From: Fistulifera solaris
Lineage: Eukaryota > Bacillariophyta > Bacillariophyceae > Naviculales > Stauroneidaceae
Assembly: GCA_030295235.1 (NCBI GenBank)
Contig: AP026169.1
Location: 682,001 to 746,000, forward strand
Length of the DNA stretch: 64,000 nt
Direction: 5' to 3'
Below the pieces are notes generated by a model, which was given only the letters and a program-made list of their open reading frames with translations, was not told the origin of the DNA and searched no databases. Position numbers and translations under genes: made by a program. Below are positions 13,882-26,635 of this stretch, one piece after another; position 1 is the stretch's first letter, and every line of letters begins with the position of its first letter.

Positions 13882-15483
13882 CTAGCTGTCGGTGAAGAAC
13901 GAATCATGCTTTCGTCGGGAGACCATCTTGCGTCTACGATGTCGCCCAAGAAAAGAAGTATTCAAGGTCTTTTGCGTGTCACTCCGAAAACTCACATTAT
14001 CGGTTTCGATTTCGTGAAAATCATCCAAATCAATCTCCATTTTGGCTCCGTGTACGTTGAGACAGGGTCGGAAGTAGGCATTTTTGTCCCATACAATATC
14101 GTCCTTCCCATAAGACTGCAGCGCTTGAAAGGTACCCGACATCACAGGGTCGATTCCCTCCACGACGCACAAAATTTCTGCCAACTCGTCCTCAAAGAAT
14201 TTCTGTAGCGTTTCAATGTCGGTAATGGCCACGACAGGTTTCACTTCTAGCTCGGACTCGGGGATGCTCAAATGGGAACCACTTACCGGAAAACCTCTTT
14301 CGCTCTCTACTATTTTGTTGTATCGTACATGATTCACGAGCCGTTCGTGCGTACCGAAATTCTCCCCGCAAACAGGGCAGATACACTCTTCTCTTGACCC
14401 GACAACAGAATCCGCTTGTCGCAGCTTTTTATTAAGCGTATAGCATGGCATATCGGGAATAAAGTAAGGAAAAATTTTGCCACAAAACTGTTTAACAAAA
14501 AGACATAAAAAGGCACTTACCACAAGTCCGGATGGAGCTACCGGGAACTCTACATTGCTGGTAGGATGCAGCATACTGTAAGTATCAATGTGATGCGTCA
14601 CAACGGTAGGCATACTCATGTAAAGCAAGGCTCCCAGTTCATCATTTGGTTGCAACAGTCGTAGAGGACGAGGCACCGGTCGATGCTTGGTCCATGCGTA
14701 GAGTCGAACATGGGCCTCGACGACTGGATGCGTCGGATCCAGATCGTAAATACGAATCTGTAAACGCACTTGGTCACCTTCGGTACTGACGATGGCTTTG
14801 TTGCTAAATAGGACCTGGATGCCTCGAGCGCTCGACTTGGCCAAGCTAGTATAAAAGAATGCGAAAAGGAACGCATTAAACATCATTGACCACACCATTT
14901 GAACATACATTGCGATCTGTAGACCTGGGCATTTCTCGAAAAAGGCGTTACTACCATAAGGCAACGTATATCCTTCATAGAATATCCGCAAAGCTTCAAT
15001 GAGTTTTTTTTTTCTCAACCGACTTGAATAAAACAGCGCCACTGAGGACTTACCAACCGTAGTGCAAGTTTGAAGGGAGAAAGCAAACGCAGCGCGAAAT
15101 GTAATGGGATTTCCGTCCCTTCCCATTCCACATGTTTCATAAGGAGAGTTTTTATCAAGACGAATGTAAACGGCACCAAATACTACGATCATCAATGTCC
15201 AAATGACCAACATCATGAAGACGACAAGGAAGGCCGGTCGATTCAAAAAGACATGAAACCAATCATGTCGCAACAGCCACCATTGTGCTCTTGTCAATCT
15301 TTGCTTCACATGAAATCGATTATTCGACTGGAACGCGGGGAGATCGCGGCGAACCAAGCGAGGAATTTCAGGGATGGGTCTCAACTGCCGTGCGGGCATG
15401 CTGGAGACAGTCTTGTGCAGGTGAACGGGTCTTTTCGGAACATCTCCCGTTTCCTCGTCTAAGTCTTGAGTTGTTTGTGGCAT
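13882..15483 (-). CDS. Inward-rectifier (Kir)-like potassium channel with zinc-finger-like insertion
   Basis: Starts at ATG 15483. A cytosolic N-terminus leads to RRDLPAFQSNNRF, a slide-helix region and two transmembrane helices around a pore loop whose filter, after splicing, reads TCTTVGYTLPYG. The cytoplasmic part is the immunoglobulin-like Kir domain (RGIQVLFSNKAIVS, LQIRIYDL, ARLYAW-like segment). Two introns interrupt it: 14973-15053 (81 nt, splitting the filter Gly codon) and about 14425-14520 (96 nt, joining PSGLV to LRQADS). Both are multiples of three and contain no in-frame stop. After the second comes CPVCGENFGTHERLVNHVRYN, a Cys2/His2-like cluster inside the Kir C-terminal domain. 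The tail carries basic residues RHRRRKMVSRRK. K+ permeation and rectification are inferred from the family. Confidence 0.87.
   Translation of the reverse strand: MPQTTQDLDEETGDVPKRPVHLHKTVSSMPARQLRPIPEIPRLVRRDLPAFQSNNRFHVKQRLTRAQWWLLRHDWFHVFLNRPAFLVVFMMLVIWTLMIVVFGAVYIRLDKNSPYETCGMGRDGNPITFRAAFAFSLQTCTTVGKSSVALFYSSRLRKKKLIEALRIFYEGYTLPYGSNAFFEKCPGLQIAMYVQMVWSMMFNAFLFAFFYTSLAKSSARGIQVLFSNKAIVSTEGDQVRLQIRIYDLDPTHPVVEAHVRLYAWTKHRPVPRPLRLLQPNDELGALLYMSMPTVVTHHIDTYSMLHPTSNVEFPVAPSGLVVSAFLCLFVKQFCGKIFPYFIPDMPCYTLNKKLRQADSVVGSREECICPVCGENFGTHERLVNHVRYNKIVESERGFPVSGSHLSIPESELEVKPVVAITDIETLQKFFEDELAEILCVVEGIDPVMSGTFQALQSYGKDDIVWDKNAYFRPCLNVHGAKMEIDLDDFHEIETDNVSFRSDTQKTLNTSFLGRHRRRKMVSRRKHDSFFTDS
14425..14520 (-). 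other. 96-nt stop-free intron in Kir-like channel
   Basis: GTAAGT donor after PSGLV and AAAAAG acceptor before LRQADSVVGSREE. A nearer AACAG acceptor would give an intron of only 33 nt, which is less likely. Both choices keep the frame. Confidence 0.6.
14973..15053 (-). other. 81-nt stop-free intron inside the K+ selectivity filter
   Basis: Donor G|GTAAGTCC and acceptor ATGAAG|GA. Removal joins TTVG to YTLPYG. Retention would keep the frame open and insert 27 residues in the filter. Confidence 0.8.
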
Positions 15484-16126
15484 TTCAAAGAGATGAGATA
15501 ACTGGTGAAAATAAAAGGGAAATTCGATAGCAATTACTTGGATGCGGCTCCTTGATACTGGTAGAATCGAAAGAGTCTCAACAATTCTATGGTTGTTGAT
15601 AACAACGTGCGATTGTTTTTCACGAGATGATCAAAAGAGGTTTACGCTTTCTTGTACTAAAAAATGGAGTCCAATTTTACTGTGATTTATAATGTAAGCA
15701 TTGGTATTTGTACGAATCTCCAAAACCATCTACTTAGCACTCTAGAGCTAGAGCTAGAACCAGAGCCAACTCAGCGAAGGGCCAGATTGGAATATACAAT
15801 ATACTCCGTATGTAACAAAATAATGAAACGAAAAAGGGAAAATTCAGTCGACTGTCAAAATTACAATCTGACTTTAGGAAATTAGGAATAAATAGGTACC
15901 GTACCGGTACCGTACCTTCAATTTTGGAATGTCCAACGCAAGCCTCACAAATCGTGCCACGGAATCAAAATCATCAACACGCATCGCTACCAGGTATCAT
16001 CCATCATCGTACCTGGTAGTAGATAGTCCTATTTTCGTAGTGCGTCCTCTTAAACATAGCTAGTCAGCCTATTATCTAGACACACAATGAATAATATGAC
16101 AGTTGCAAGAACTCCTATCTCAACCC
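15484..16126. other. Intergenic with GTACC palindrome cluster
   Basis: No gene recognised. Around 15894-15918 is a run of GGTACC/GTACCGGTAC units, one of several such clusters in this window. A 73-codon open frame at 15664-15885 has no supporting features. Confidence 0.55.
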
Positions 16127-19100
16127 CTAGCGCTGGTGCTTTTTAAGAAGAGCTTTTTCGAAACATGCCACCAAGAAAACCACCAACCCCCGTTCCTTGA
16201 CATCCGATGTCACCTCGCGACCAATATCCCGACCCATACCCGCAATCTGTTTGCCTATGCCAAGGCCACCTTGCATGGCACTTTTAAAACGCTGTGCCGG
16301 CTTTGCCAACACATTTCCAACTGTCTGCGAGAGGCCTCCGTGTCGATGACGCAGGCTCCATTCGGATATTCCCGGTAGAGCATGAAGGCGTAACGCACCA
16401 TTGGAGCAAGCTGCCGCTGCCACCACCGGACGGTTTGAGCTGGGTCCGAGATCGATGTCCCAAGCAGCAGGAATCGAATCTCGTGAGTTCAAATCGTCAA
16501 ATTCTGTCACGTGCCACTCGTCGATGACGTCCAAGGGGTTGCAAGCCGAAACACGGTGGAATGTAACACCGCGACCACTGCAAACCATAATAGCGGTACC
16601 ATCTGGAATGCATTCGATTTTGTGAGGTAATCCACGCCATGGTTCCAATGGTTTTGACCCCAAATAAAGACCCTCGACTGTGTACAGTGATAACGAAGCC
16701 ACCGTTCGCTCACTACCTCCAGCGACAATCGTGCTCTGACAAACGCAAATAATAAACCCCAAAACAGAAATAGCAAGACCCTTACATTCAGCAAAAGTGG
16801 AGGTGATGCTCAAGTTTGGGTCGTACAAGTCGAGGGCATTCGCTGGTGGGCCGAAAGATCGAATCAAAGCCCCGTTGGTCAGTGAATGGAGACAGCACTT
16901 GGACTGAGATATTGACGCAGATACTTGCACAGAGGGAGATAATGTGACAGCAAATACTTTTGACCCTCCATGACCCCGAAGGTGTATCCTTGGGCGAAGC
17001 GGCAGAAAATGGCTCGACATAAACCGCCATACTGTTGCATTTCCATCCTCACTCCCAACAACTGCGAGCTCCCCGCCCACTCCACCGTGACCGGCGGCAG
17101 TACCAATTGGTTCAGTTGCAATACATGTGATCCTAGCAGAATGTACTTGAGGTATCAGCACCTCGCCCTTGACACTTCCTTTTGCGGGATCAATCAGTTG
17201 CAAACCAAGTCCACCGATACCGTCGGCATCAGATAACACAAGCATGATTGTACGGCCCGCAAAGAGAGTCTTAGCTATCGCAACTGCCACGGTTCTATCT
17301 GGTATTTGACACGGGTTCATCAATCGGGGCACTTTTCGGAATCGCGGCAATTCTCGTTGTGCCACAAAGCAGCCTTGGTCAAAGAAATTCTCATCCTCGT
17401 CCGATAGCACATCCGGATCGGTCTCTACAGCACGCCATGTCCATCGGAAAATATGGAAAATACCTTTATCATCTACAGCAAGGCATCGATCATTTCCGGC
17501 GAAACGTACAGCCACGAGAGGAGCATGTGGACCAGGAGGTGGCGCATCTAGGTGCACCCAGTGCGATAGCGGGGCAGAATCAAACGGAAGATAACGAAGC
17601 TCTCCGAACGGCCGATTATTAAAAGCATCCACTTGGCTTCCCTGATAGGTCCGCCAGTGCGAACTTAAAAGTTGGTAAAAAGGAAGGTGTACAGCTTTTC
17701 TTTTCAGTCGTCTTACATGAGGGCGATTTCGGAAGAGCTGCATGGGACACTGTCCAAAATGGGCAATCTGTAACTCGGTCGCATGTCTGAGTGATTCATC
17801 TTTATACTTGCAACATCAACTGCTCCTGTATCATAGCAGAGACTTATTAGCAAACCCATCACACAGCATTTATTCAAACATCTTGTGAACATACCATAAT
17901 ATGTCAAATAAAAGTAAACGTTGTTCGCCTTCACAGACTCCGGTCCTTGCTGCTTGTATCCGAAAATCAAATCGATCCAATCGGGTAACATCTCGGAACA
18001 TATTTCGCTTTCCAGAGCGGCTCTCATAATCTCAACAAATTTCTCTGGACTGCCTTTCGCCCAAGGCGGCAACGACACATCTCCGAGCAGCTCTCCGTCT
18101 TGCGAGCTACCGAGAACGAACTTGTTGCAGTTTCGCAAAAATGACGGGGCGCAGTAGAACTCAGGGATCAGTTCCTTTACTTCGGCGGCCGATGAGCCTG
18201 TGCACATGCTCCAAGTTCTTGGAACAGAGCTAAAGAGTCGGTCCGCGACATCAAAATAACCGCCTTGAAGTTGCCTGTGTAACCCAGCGAATGGATGCAA
18301 TCGTACAAGGAAATGCAAGACCACACCGGCACTTGTCGAGTAGTGACTGCCGTACATGAAAGGGGGGTATCGAAGGATCAGCAAATGTGTTGAAACGCTC
18401 GACAAAATCGTTTAAGCGATCTGGATTCAATGCACCGACAGGCTTTGATAAGTCTCTAAAACTGTTGCGATCATTCAAATTGGGTACTTGTTCCGAAGTG
18501 AAGTCTGAAAGAACCCACGGAAAGACAGGATATTGACAAATGTCATTGTATGAGCGACCTGATAGCAAGTTCAAATGAAGAAGATAGTCGAAGTTCGTTA
18601 TACGCCCCTCTGCCCATGCCACTGTGAGACGCTGGAGCTGCTCGTGTAAAAACTGATCTGCTCGATCGGGCCATTGCTTCATAGCTTGAGGTGGAGCTCT
18701 TCTCATGATGGCAAAAGCAGCATCGTCGCGCTTTATGTTTCCTTCGTGACCGGGACCGAAATCTAGAAAAAGAGAAGATGTAGAGGAAAAAATTCCAAAC
18801 CCACCGAATGTAGCACCTCCTGATGGTATGAAGAACAGTTCGATAGATGAATCTCGTAAGCGGTATCTACGAAGATAGATATGGGATATTTCAGAGAGGT
18901 TGTATCGGATCGACTTCGGTCTAAATGAAGCAATTTCACGTTGCCGGCGAGCCGCTCGCTTTTGATACTTGGCCTCGCTTCCATCGTCTCGCAGACCTCC
19001 TCCATCTTCAATAATACGAATGCGTTCAGCTTCTTCTTCTGCCGCAAGAATTTCGCCCTCAAAATAACCGTCTCCTTCGTATTCTAAAATCAAATGCGAC

Positions 19101-22100
19101 CCAGTAAGCAAGACTGTGCAGGGGCGACTGCCTTCCGCTTTCACGTGCAAGCACGACTCGAGGTGTTTCTCAATTAGGCCCGCGGCGGCTGACTGCATCA
19201 AGCCTATACTCGAAGAAGAATTATCTGGAGGAGTCGAAAAGGAACTTGATGCTACGCTATGATGTCCCTTTAAAACAAAACTTCCCAAGAATTCAGACGG
19301 TTTATCATCGTCGAGACGAGCGTCGTCTCTATTATCGTCTTGTCCATTCCCAATATCGTCTTGTCCATTCCCAATATCACTCTGCGCGTATGGTAGGTCA
19401 TCCTTAATGGACAAATCACCGATAACTTCTTCTGTAAAGTGTACGTCTTCGAGAAGACCAACCTTGACTTTTGATAACGAAATTTCCTCGTCTTCCACAT
19501 CGTCTGTGACTTCTTTTTCGTTATGTCAACAATAGCGAGAGCCCCGTTTTCAAGTAAGGTCTTTGTGAACGCGTTCGTATCGAGTGGGACACTCGAACCA
19601 CGACGCTCTTGCTCGTCATCATCACACACCACCTTATCAGGTTTAGAAATATCGAAATTGCTCCCATTCCCATGGTCAAGATAGCCCGGTATGTAGGGCC
19701 GAAATTGAGGAAATGAAGGAATGGACGCAAGGCGAGATCGAATGTCACGATTGCCATCCGATATTCCATGTTCCCATTCAAAACCAATATCGTCTTGTAG
19801 ACAAGAAGCCGCGAATTCAGCCCAACAGAATCTTTCGGTAAATGATATTCGACTGTGCCGATACGTAGGCAATACTTTACTAATAATCTCCTTTAACCGT
19901 GCCTTCTCTCCAGCAGCGAATTCAAAGAAAGTGCTCATTGTGTCAGCTGCTGATCCAGATCCGGAATCTTTGCTTGATACTGACATCTTGTTTTGACCTT
20001 GAGCGGATCCCTCAAGCCCAAATGTGTCGAACAAGCTGATAAGCTCCGACTCTTGTTGATCAATATGGAGTGCTCTGTCCCATTTATCCAAAAAAGGCGA
20101 TAGATGACAAAGGGCAGCATCCTTCTCTTCTTCAGCCGAGTCATTTTCAGAATCAAGCTTTATTTTCTCTAAAGCAAGCCCGAGTCCCTCATAATCAGGA
20201 AAGCCGAGTTTCGAGGTGCCTCGCATATCCAATGAGACTGGTTCGTGGAAAGAACGAAATCGTCGCTGACCTTTGATATTTGATTCTTCACTTCTGCTTG
20301 ATGTTCCATATTTGCGACCAAGCCTAGTCCGTCTCCTCCGAACATAATTCTTTCAAGTGCCTGCGATTCATTTGTGGTTTTCTCGGTCTTATGATCACCT
20401 TCGTAAGCATCAAAAGTGCAGTCTCACGTAGTCTTCTTTCACTTTCATATCGAACTCTCAGTTCTTCCGCGACCTGACTTATCAGACTCAAACAAAGATG
20501 GGATCCTAAGATGTCCCCCGCGGTGGCTCTTTCTTGAAAAGTGTGTCGAAGTACTGCCATCGCCCCCAAGGCCGTGTCTCGAGCGCTTGCAAACGTCAAA
20601 CCAACTATCGCTGCAGTTAATGTTTTTTCTAACTCGCGAAGAACTTTGGTGAGTAACAACTCTTCATTGTCTTCTGAGGCACCATCTTGGTTTGTCATCA
20701 CCTTTGTGTTGCTTGACAAGCCAGGCAACGCTGAAAGCAGAGCCCTATAACATGGAAGCAAAACAGGAAGAAGAAGCTTCGAAGTCGCGGTGACATCACC
20801 TTTGTCGGAATTTTTGTGGCTAAGTGGCATAACAGGTAGCGAGAGTTGACACCAGCCTGTTGACTCTCGACCATACGACAGTATTTCCAAAACAACGCAT
20901 AGGAGCAGCACCTGATCATTGCCATACTTCGATTCTGGGATGCATCCCAACAAACGCTTTTCTTCTATAAGTGAGCAAGTTTTCGCAACAGCAGAACTCA
21001 TTTCAAAACTCCATAAGTCCCAAGGGTTTTCCCTTTTTAATGCTTTTCGTAGAGTAAAGGCAATAAGTCGACAGAGTACCGCCTTGGCGGCAAACGCGTC
21101 AGGTAAAACATGATGATCAGGTAGTGTGCCCGGAGTGACCCGAAGTTCAGCATTCTCGTCATCAAGCGTGGATAGTTCAAGTGCACCTAAAACACTTTGC
21201 CACAAAACTAGAGCAGTTCCCGCGCCCCCGAGCGCCATGGCATTCGACATCAACCCTGCCGCAGTTTGCATGGTACTTCTCTGAAAGCTCAAAAATAAAT
21301 TTAACAAAACGGAAGGATTGTCTTCGACGCTGGATGGTATTTCCGCTACCAAATCGATCCCAGACAAGTCACTGACATGGGACACATCCACCCATGAGTC
21401 GGAATCACTTCGTGTCCTGGACATTAAAGTATCGCTTTCGCTCAGAAATGAGACCGGTCTCAATATTTGAATCACATCGCACTTTCGCTGCATGTCCCGT
21501 TTTCTTATTTGTTTCTCGAATAACATAGCGATCGTGAGCAGGTACGGAATAAAAGACTTTGCAGTCCGAATAGAGGACCAAGCTTGCTTCCGTAAATATG
21601 AACTTTGAGCCTGCCTGTTCACTGACATCGTCGAATGGACATCAGCGCCATAAACGCGATGAAACGCCCCGCCAACAGATGTCAAGAGGTGCGCAAGAAC
21701 TTCGAAAGCAGCTTTGGAGATCTCCACTTGTTCGCTTTCAGAAGAAAGTAATGAGGCAATCATGCTAGGAAGAAGCGGCATCATGATGTTTAATCTTTCT
21801 GACAAAAGATCTGTGTAACTCCATTCATTCTGAAAAGTGCTGCCGATCAACATGGACATTCCTGGCGGCGGCATGAATAGTGATGTCACTACAACATGAT
21901 TTGCTTCTTTCAATGCACCTTTCAAAGAACCGGCCAGGGATGACGCAAACATTAGCTGCCCACAGGATGACGACGCTGCTTGACCTTCTGGTCCAGCAAC
22001 TGACACTACCCACGAAAATAATAGCAATGCCTGTCTCCAGTGATACTCCCAGCACAAGCGGCCTTCGTAAAGTTCTCCATTTGGCTCTCTTGATTGTTCG

Positions 22101-24434
22101 CTCTGTCCACCTGAAAAGGCCGTCCGCGACAAAATCATTGGAGCAATGACTTCATGAAATTGACAAATTAATAGATTGCGACCAAGTCTTGATGCGACCT
22201 GCAATTTTCGTTCCTCATCTTTACACGGTTCAATTGAACTCAAAGACGCCTCAGGTGGAAGTACCTCACACCAAACCAATATGCCAACGATTGCATTCAG
22301 TATTGTGTGCGCAGCGCACCGCCCCAAAGTGGCATCGCTTAGGCAATTTATACAAGCCTCGACATCGTGTTCTCCTTGGGCAATGTTCCGCCTGTTGACG
22401 AGCGAAGACAAAAGCATAGCTTGAAGAACGAGACTGAGAGCATCACAGGCGTCCTCTAGATCTCGCGATGGCGCTAGAAGTTCAACCCGGAGCCTCACGG
22501 CATCCAAGAAGTGTTGGACTGACATCTGACTTCGTAGAACATAACCGGACGTGATACAAAGTCCCCCAAATCTAGCTGCAATACATTTGGCTGCATTGCC
22601 AAACCGATTGAAAGCACGGTGAGAAAACAAAATGCAAATTCTTTATCACGAAAAAAACAACATACCGATCGCAGCGGTCGCAGCCGAACAACCGCCCCAT
22701 AGATCCCAATCTAACGCAAAGCCAAACAAAGCAGACAGTGAGATGTCGGAGGTTCGTTGTATTTGATGGCCGGGCAAGAGATCGTGTAATGTGACTGATT
22801 CTGGGCCACAGCATGACGCAACCAGCTCGACAGATGCCTCAATAACAGCCCTGGGAATATACAAAGGGGCCAAATTTTCATGTTTGACTTGTAAGCCAAT
22901 GCCTTCTTCAGAAGGATTATCGGATGGCACGGAAATTGTTGTAAACACCTTATATCTGAGGGCTCTTAGCAAGCTGCACCTCAAAACAGAAGCAAGAACA
23001 TGGAGTGTACCTGCTTGTAAAATTTCTTCATGCACGCGAGCTCCTCCGTTTCGAATATACAACGCTAACCATCGTATCCACTTCGCAGCATTCGTACCAT
23101 CATTGCTGTACATATGGTAGAGTTTCTGCAAGCTGGCTTCGTACAAGGACGGCAACATATCGAAAGTGCGGGTGGGCGGACACATGCACAAAAAAAAGTT
23201 CAAAACTGCAGCTGAAGACCACTTTTGTTCTTGTAAAATGACATACAAATTAGGAGAGCAGCTTGGAGCCAGCGCTTGTGATATAGAAGTCAAATAATTT
23301 TCCAAGGCGTTGTAGAGGCGAACATGACCCGTTGCGTAAAACTGAAGCGACTCATCTGTATCGTCAAATGGTCCACTCGGTTGTATCAATCCCACTCTAG
23401 GAGTTTCTTCCGTCGACCCTTGTTGACGCTCATAGGGCCAAATAACGCGATTTCGTTTTTCATCTATACGTAGACTTCGTGCCGACGTTGCTTTGAAAGA
23501 AACGATGGCGGTCCCCGATAAATGCTGTAATTCCATTGCGGCAGCATGTACTGTCAGCGGTATTCCTACTTTTGGTCCTTCTAAGCTACTACCTTTCGAC
23601 CTGAGAAGATTGGTGGTGAGGAAACATCACGAGTCGAGTACGTCCAATCGTGAAGACAACTTACCAGTTGCAAATCGGCGGTAAGGTTGGAATGACGCGA
23701 CCATCAGTAGTTTGAAGCGGCAACTGTGGACCCATGGCTGCGCAAAGTGCTTGTATTGTGGTGCCGACTGCAATGTTGGGGTAAATGGAAAATGATGAAA
23801 CGTCCAAGTCGATTGGATCATGAGCAACAATATTCGAGAAACAGTGACTATCATCCATTCCTCTCTCGACAACGGGATACGACAAGGGTCCACTCCCTAT
23901 TAAATGACCTTGTATGCTTGCAGTCCAGGTTGGACGCTTCAGATAAGGAAACACGTGTGAAAACACCACCAACTGCCATCTATCCAATTTTAGAACCAGT
24001 TGGGCTGTCACTTGTTCTCCCAAGTTATTACTGGCTGTTAATGTCGTTTCAACGCCGTCATCATCTGTCAAGATCCAGTTCGAGCATGTCACTTTCAGAT
24101 TATTAGCGGTATCTTTGGTCATATCCTTTGGTTCTTCCGTGGATGCGAACGAATAAAAGAGTCGTTCGACGTTGCCAGCATCAGAATTTTCTCCTGCTTC
24201 AACTGTATCACCGTTATCTTCGTCCACTCGACTATTCTTTCGAGGCCTCACCCAAAACATGACTGTATTAGCTTTGCGCAAGCTCCCATTCCATTGCAAG
24301 GGTGGTAGGAATCCTTTGCTAGGGCCGGAAAGTGACATGTACGCATCCGCAGTTTCCGAAAGCCATTTCTCCATCACGGCGTCCTCATTACTGCGATAAA
24401 TGACATCATGAAAATGCTCACTAACGGAAAACAT
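16127..24434 (-). CDS. BEACH-WD40 protein with ConA-like N-terminus (neurobeachin/LRBA-like)
   Basis: BEACH proteins are large scaffolds for vesicle and lysosome-related trafficking. Exons run 24434-23665, 23600-22666, 22590-17895 and 17825-16127, about 2,700 aa in all. The N-terminus has a ConA-like lectin/laminin-G fold ([23 protein letters not shown]), followed by about 1,000 residues of helical, armadillo-like sequence, a PH-BEACH domain ([32 protein letters not shown]), the BEACH domain ([32 protein letters not shown]-type [35 protein letters not shown]) and C-terminal WD repeats. Frame switches occur at A4 20412-20415, GG 20240-20241, T5 19514-19518, G6 18362-18367 and TTT 17801-17803; conserved sequence continues across each. 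A possible 50-nt intron in the WD part (near 16740-16790) reads through in frame, so I left it in. Confidence 0.88.
19334..19375. repeat. In-frame 21-bp tandem duplication
   Basis: Two identical 21-bp units inside the BEACH gene, encoding two copies of a seven-residue unit ([14 protein letters not shown] on the minus strand) in an acidic linker. Confidence 0.85.
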
Positions 24435-25807
24435 TATTTGGTTTTAATTTGCGACGAAGATCTATTATCGAGATATGAAGCAACAGAAGCAAGAACAAGG
24501 AATAGAATGGCTGCTCAACCTACGATTCAACAACCCTTCAAAGAAGATCCTCTCACAGCGAAAAGAATGTGGTGTATTCATTATAGTCGATAGTAAACGG
24601 TACCCAATACTTTCGCGTACCGGTACAAAATGCTAACCAGAAAAATACTTGTGGTTTGGAGATTATTCAGGTCTGAGATGTCGTGAAACACGTTTATTCA
24701 TTCATTCTGTTCCATCTTCGTTCTATCTGCGTAAACATCACTTCGCCCTCCATAATGTATTGACTCGTGCTTGTGATAATATGCCAGGGTCGACGCGTTG
24801 ACCTTTTGATGAAAATGATATTAAAAAGTAGATGCACTATGCATTACTGGTACCTATGCTGCTGAGCAGAGGCCTTCATTTTCGTTTCCTATGCAGCGCG
24901 CATGACTTGCTTGGTACCTGGTAAACGAATCGCTGATTCCTGATTCTTTCCTGAGCTTGTGACCACCTTTAGTCGGGGTGTCCCACTTTCCAAGTCAATT
25001 CCCTTGATTGATCGCTACTTTATCACCAAGCTAGGCTTTTTCTTTTTCGTTGAGACTTGGATTTGGAACTTGGACTGCGCTCTTGGGCTCCCAGCTCAGC
25101 GGGAGGTTAACGCGGACGAAAGAAGAAGTCTAACAAAGTAAAAAAAGACTCTAGACTACGTATTTCAGTAGTGGATAACACGCTCGTTGCGCTCTTGACT
25201 ATGTATGCTTGACTCAAGACTCATGACTTACAACCTTGTCGGCAGCCTTTGAAAACTCACTCTCTAGAAATGTGTGAGGATCAATTGACTCATCTCGCGG
25301 GTGACAACGAAGAACGACGGTAAATCAACCTTGGACCTGGACCCTTGAGATGGGAGATGGGGAGTCATTACTGCCAAAAACGAAAAAAAAATTTTTACGA
25401 CTTGGGAATACTTTTCGTACTTCTTCGAAGAGAGTAGTGTCTGACATTTTTGTTTAATGTCCGGTCTTGTCAGTTCGCTCAAGTGACTGTACATTTGGTG
25501 AACTCCTGCGACACTGGCTGCCCGGGATAGTCAAGAACACCAAGAACATCACGAATACGATGACAGAAGCTCCACACATACAAAACATCTCCGCCTTAAT
25601 TGAAGTTACTCGTCGTTCCTTGCCGTTCCGATCTGTGGAGGGGATTTGACCAATGAAAACGATCCCCGCCGAGGAGAGGCAGAAAGAGAGAGGCTATCCC
25701 GCCACAACAACACAAAGTGTGAAAGACAAGTCGCTTGATGAGCAGGTCAAAGTTGAAACGGTGTTTTGGCGACATTGAAAGACTTTCACAACACACACAT
25801 CAAAACA
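24435..25807. other. Intergenic, divergent spacer
   Basis: About 1.4 kb between the BEACH gene (minus) and the first gene of the paralog pair (plus); it should hold both promoters. GGTACC and GTACCGGTAC sites cluster at about 24599-24626, with more GGTACC near 24849-24920. No gene is supported. Confidence 0.55.
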
Positions 25808-26635
25808 ATGAGCCTGCTTCCACTTCACAGTATTCTGGAAGTATCCTTGAGTGACTTGGTGATCATTTGCGACGATGCGCGAAGCCACTCGACCCGAATT
25901 TCTGTAGTACAATGTCAGCGTCGGCCGATGGCTTACGAGCGGCGAGACGAAAGGCGTTGGTTGAGCATGCCAGGCGACGTCCCAAAAGCACGCCCGACCA
26001 ACATCAGCAACGAAGCTGAAGAGAAAGCTGGGAGAATCAGCCCGAGTTTTAATACGAAAGACTCGACATCATCGCTGCGCCCCCGACTTTCACGCCCTAG
26101 CCTCGCTTCTCCATTGGTCAAACCTGTACGCCAAGTCAGCATCAAACACCTACAAACAGAAAAGCTTCCAAGTTTACCGAAGTCAGGACAAAGACGAACA
26201 CTCGAGAAATCGGGTAGCAATCGTCGATTGAGACTCAGTCGTCAAGGAAGCCGAGAGTTTGTTTGCAAAAAAGGAACCAATGATGTTTCCCAATCGAAGA
26301 AGATTTCGCTGAAAGTCTCTTGCCAAGACCTCAACACCATTCTCGCAGGCGGCACCGGAGGCAGTGGTCCGTTGCGTATTCCGGTCCGTCAACGAAGTAT
26401 CCGAGGAATGAACTGCAATGCAACAGAAATAGAATTAGATGTAGTGAAAGGAAACGACGAAATGCAGCAGCTGGAGAGCAAAGTACGCAAACCTCCCTTA
26501 CTTGGCGTCTCGGATGCAACGAATTTGCGAGATCACTCCAAGTCGCCAATTTTCAAAAGAAAGCCTTTCAACTCCCCGCGATGCTTAGCGTTCGAGAATG
26601 TGTCTCGCGAAGTTTCCATTTTACCGAAGCAGTAG
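25808..26635 (+). CDS. Unknown basic, serine/arginine-rich protein, tandem paralog 1
   Basis: About 275 aa starting at ATG 25808. The N-terminal 30 residues, MSLLPLHSILEVSLSDLVII then CDDA, match the next gene (MLLLPLHQLLQVPIDTLSVV then ADNA). The rest is basic and low in hydrophobic residues, with many S, R and P (RPRLSRPSLASPL, RRLRLSRQGSREF, PVRQRSIRG), consistent with a disordered phosphoprotein. No membrane segment or known domain was recognised. An upstream in-frame codon exists, but the start was chosen because it aligns with the paralog start. Function unknown. Confidence 0.65.
   Translation: MSLLPLHSILEVSLSDLVIICDDARSHSTRISVVQCQRRPMAYERRDERRWLSMPGDVPKARPTNISNEAEEKAGRISPSFNTKDSTSSLRPRLSRPSLASPLVKPVRQVSIKHLQTEKLPSLPKSGQRRTLEKSGSNRRLRLSRQGSREFVCKKGTNDVSQSKKISLKVSCQDLNTILAGGTGGSGPLRIPVRQRSIRGMNCNATEIELDVVKGNDEMQQLESKVRKPPLLGVSDATNLRDHSKSPIFKRKPFNSPRCLAFENVSREVSILPKQ

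Noticed and set aside
16738-16792. A 50-nt intron in the WD40 part of the BEACH gene
   Set aside because: GTAAGG and CAG signals exist, but splicing gives a stop codon, and the unspliced sequence is in frame on both sides.
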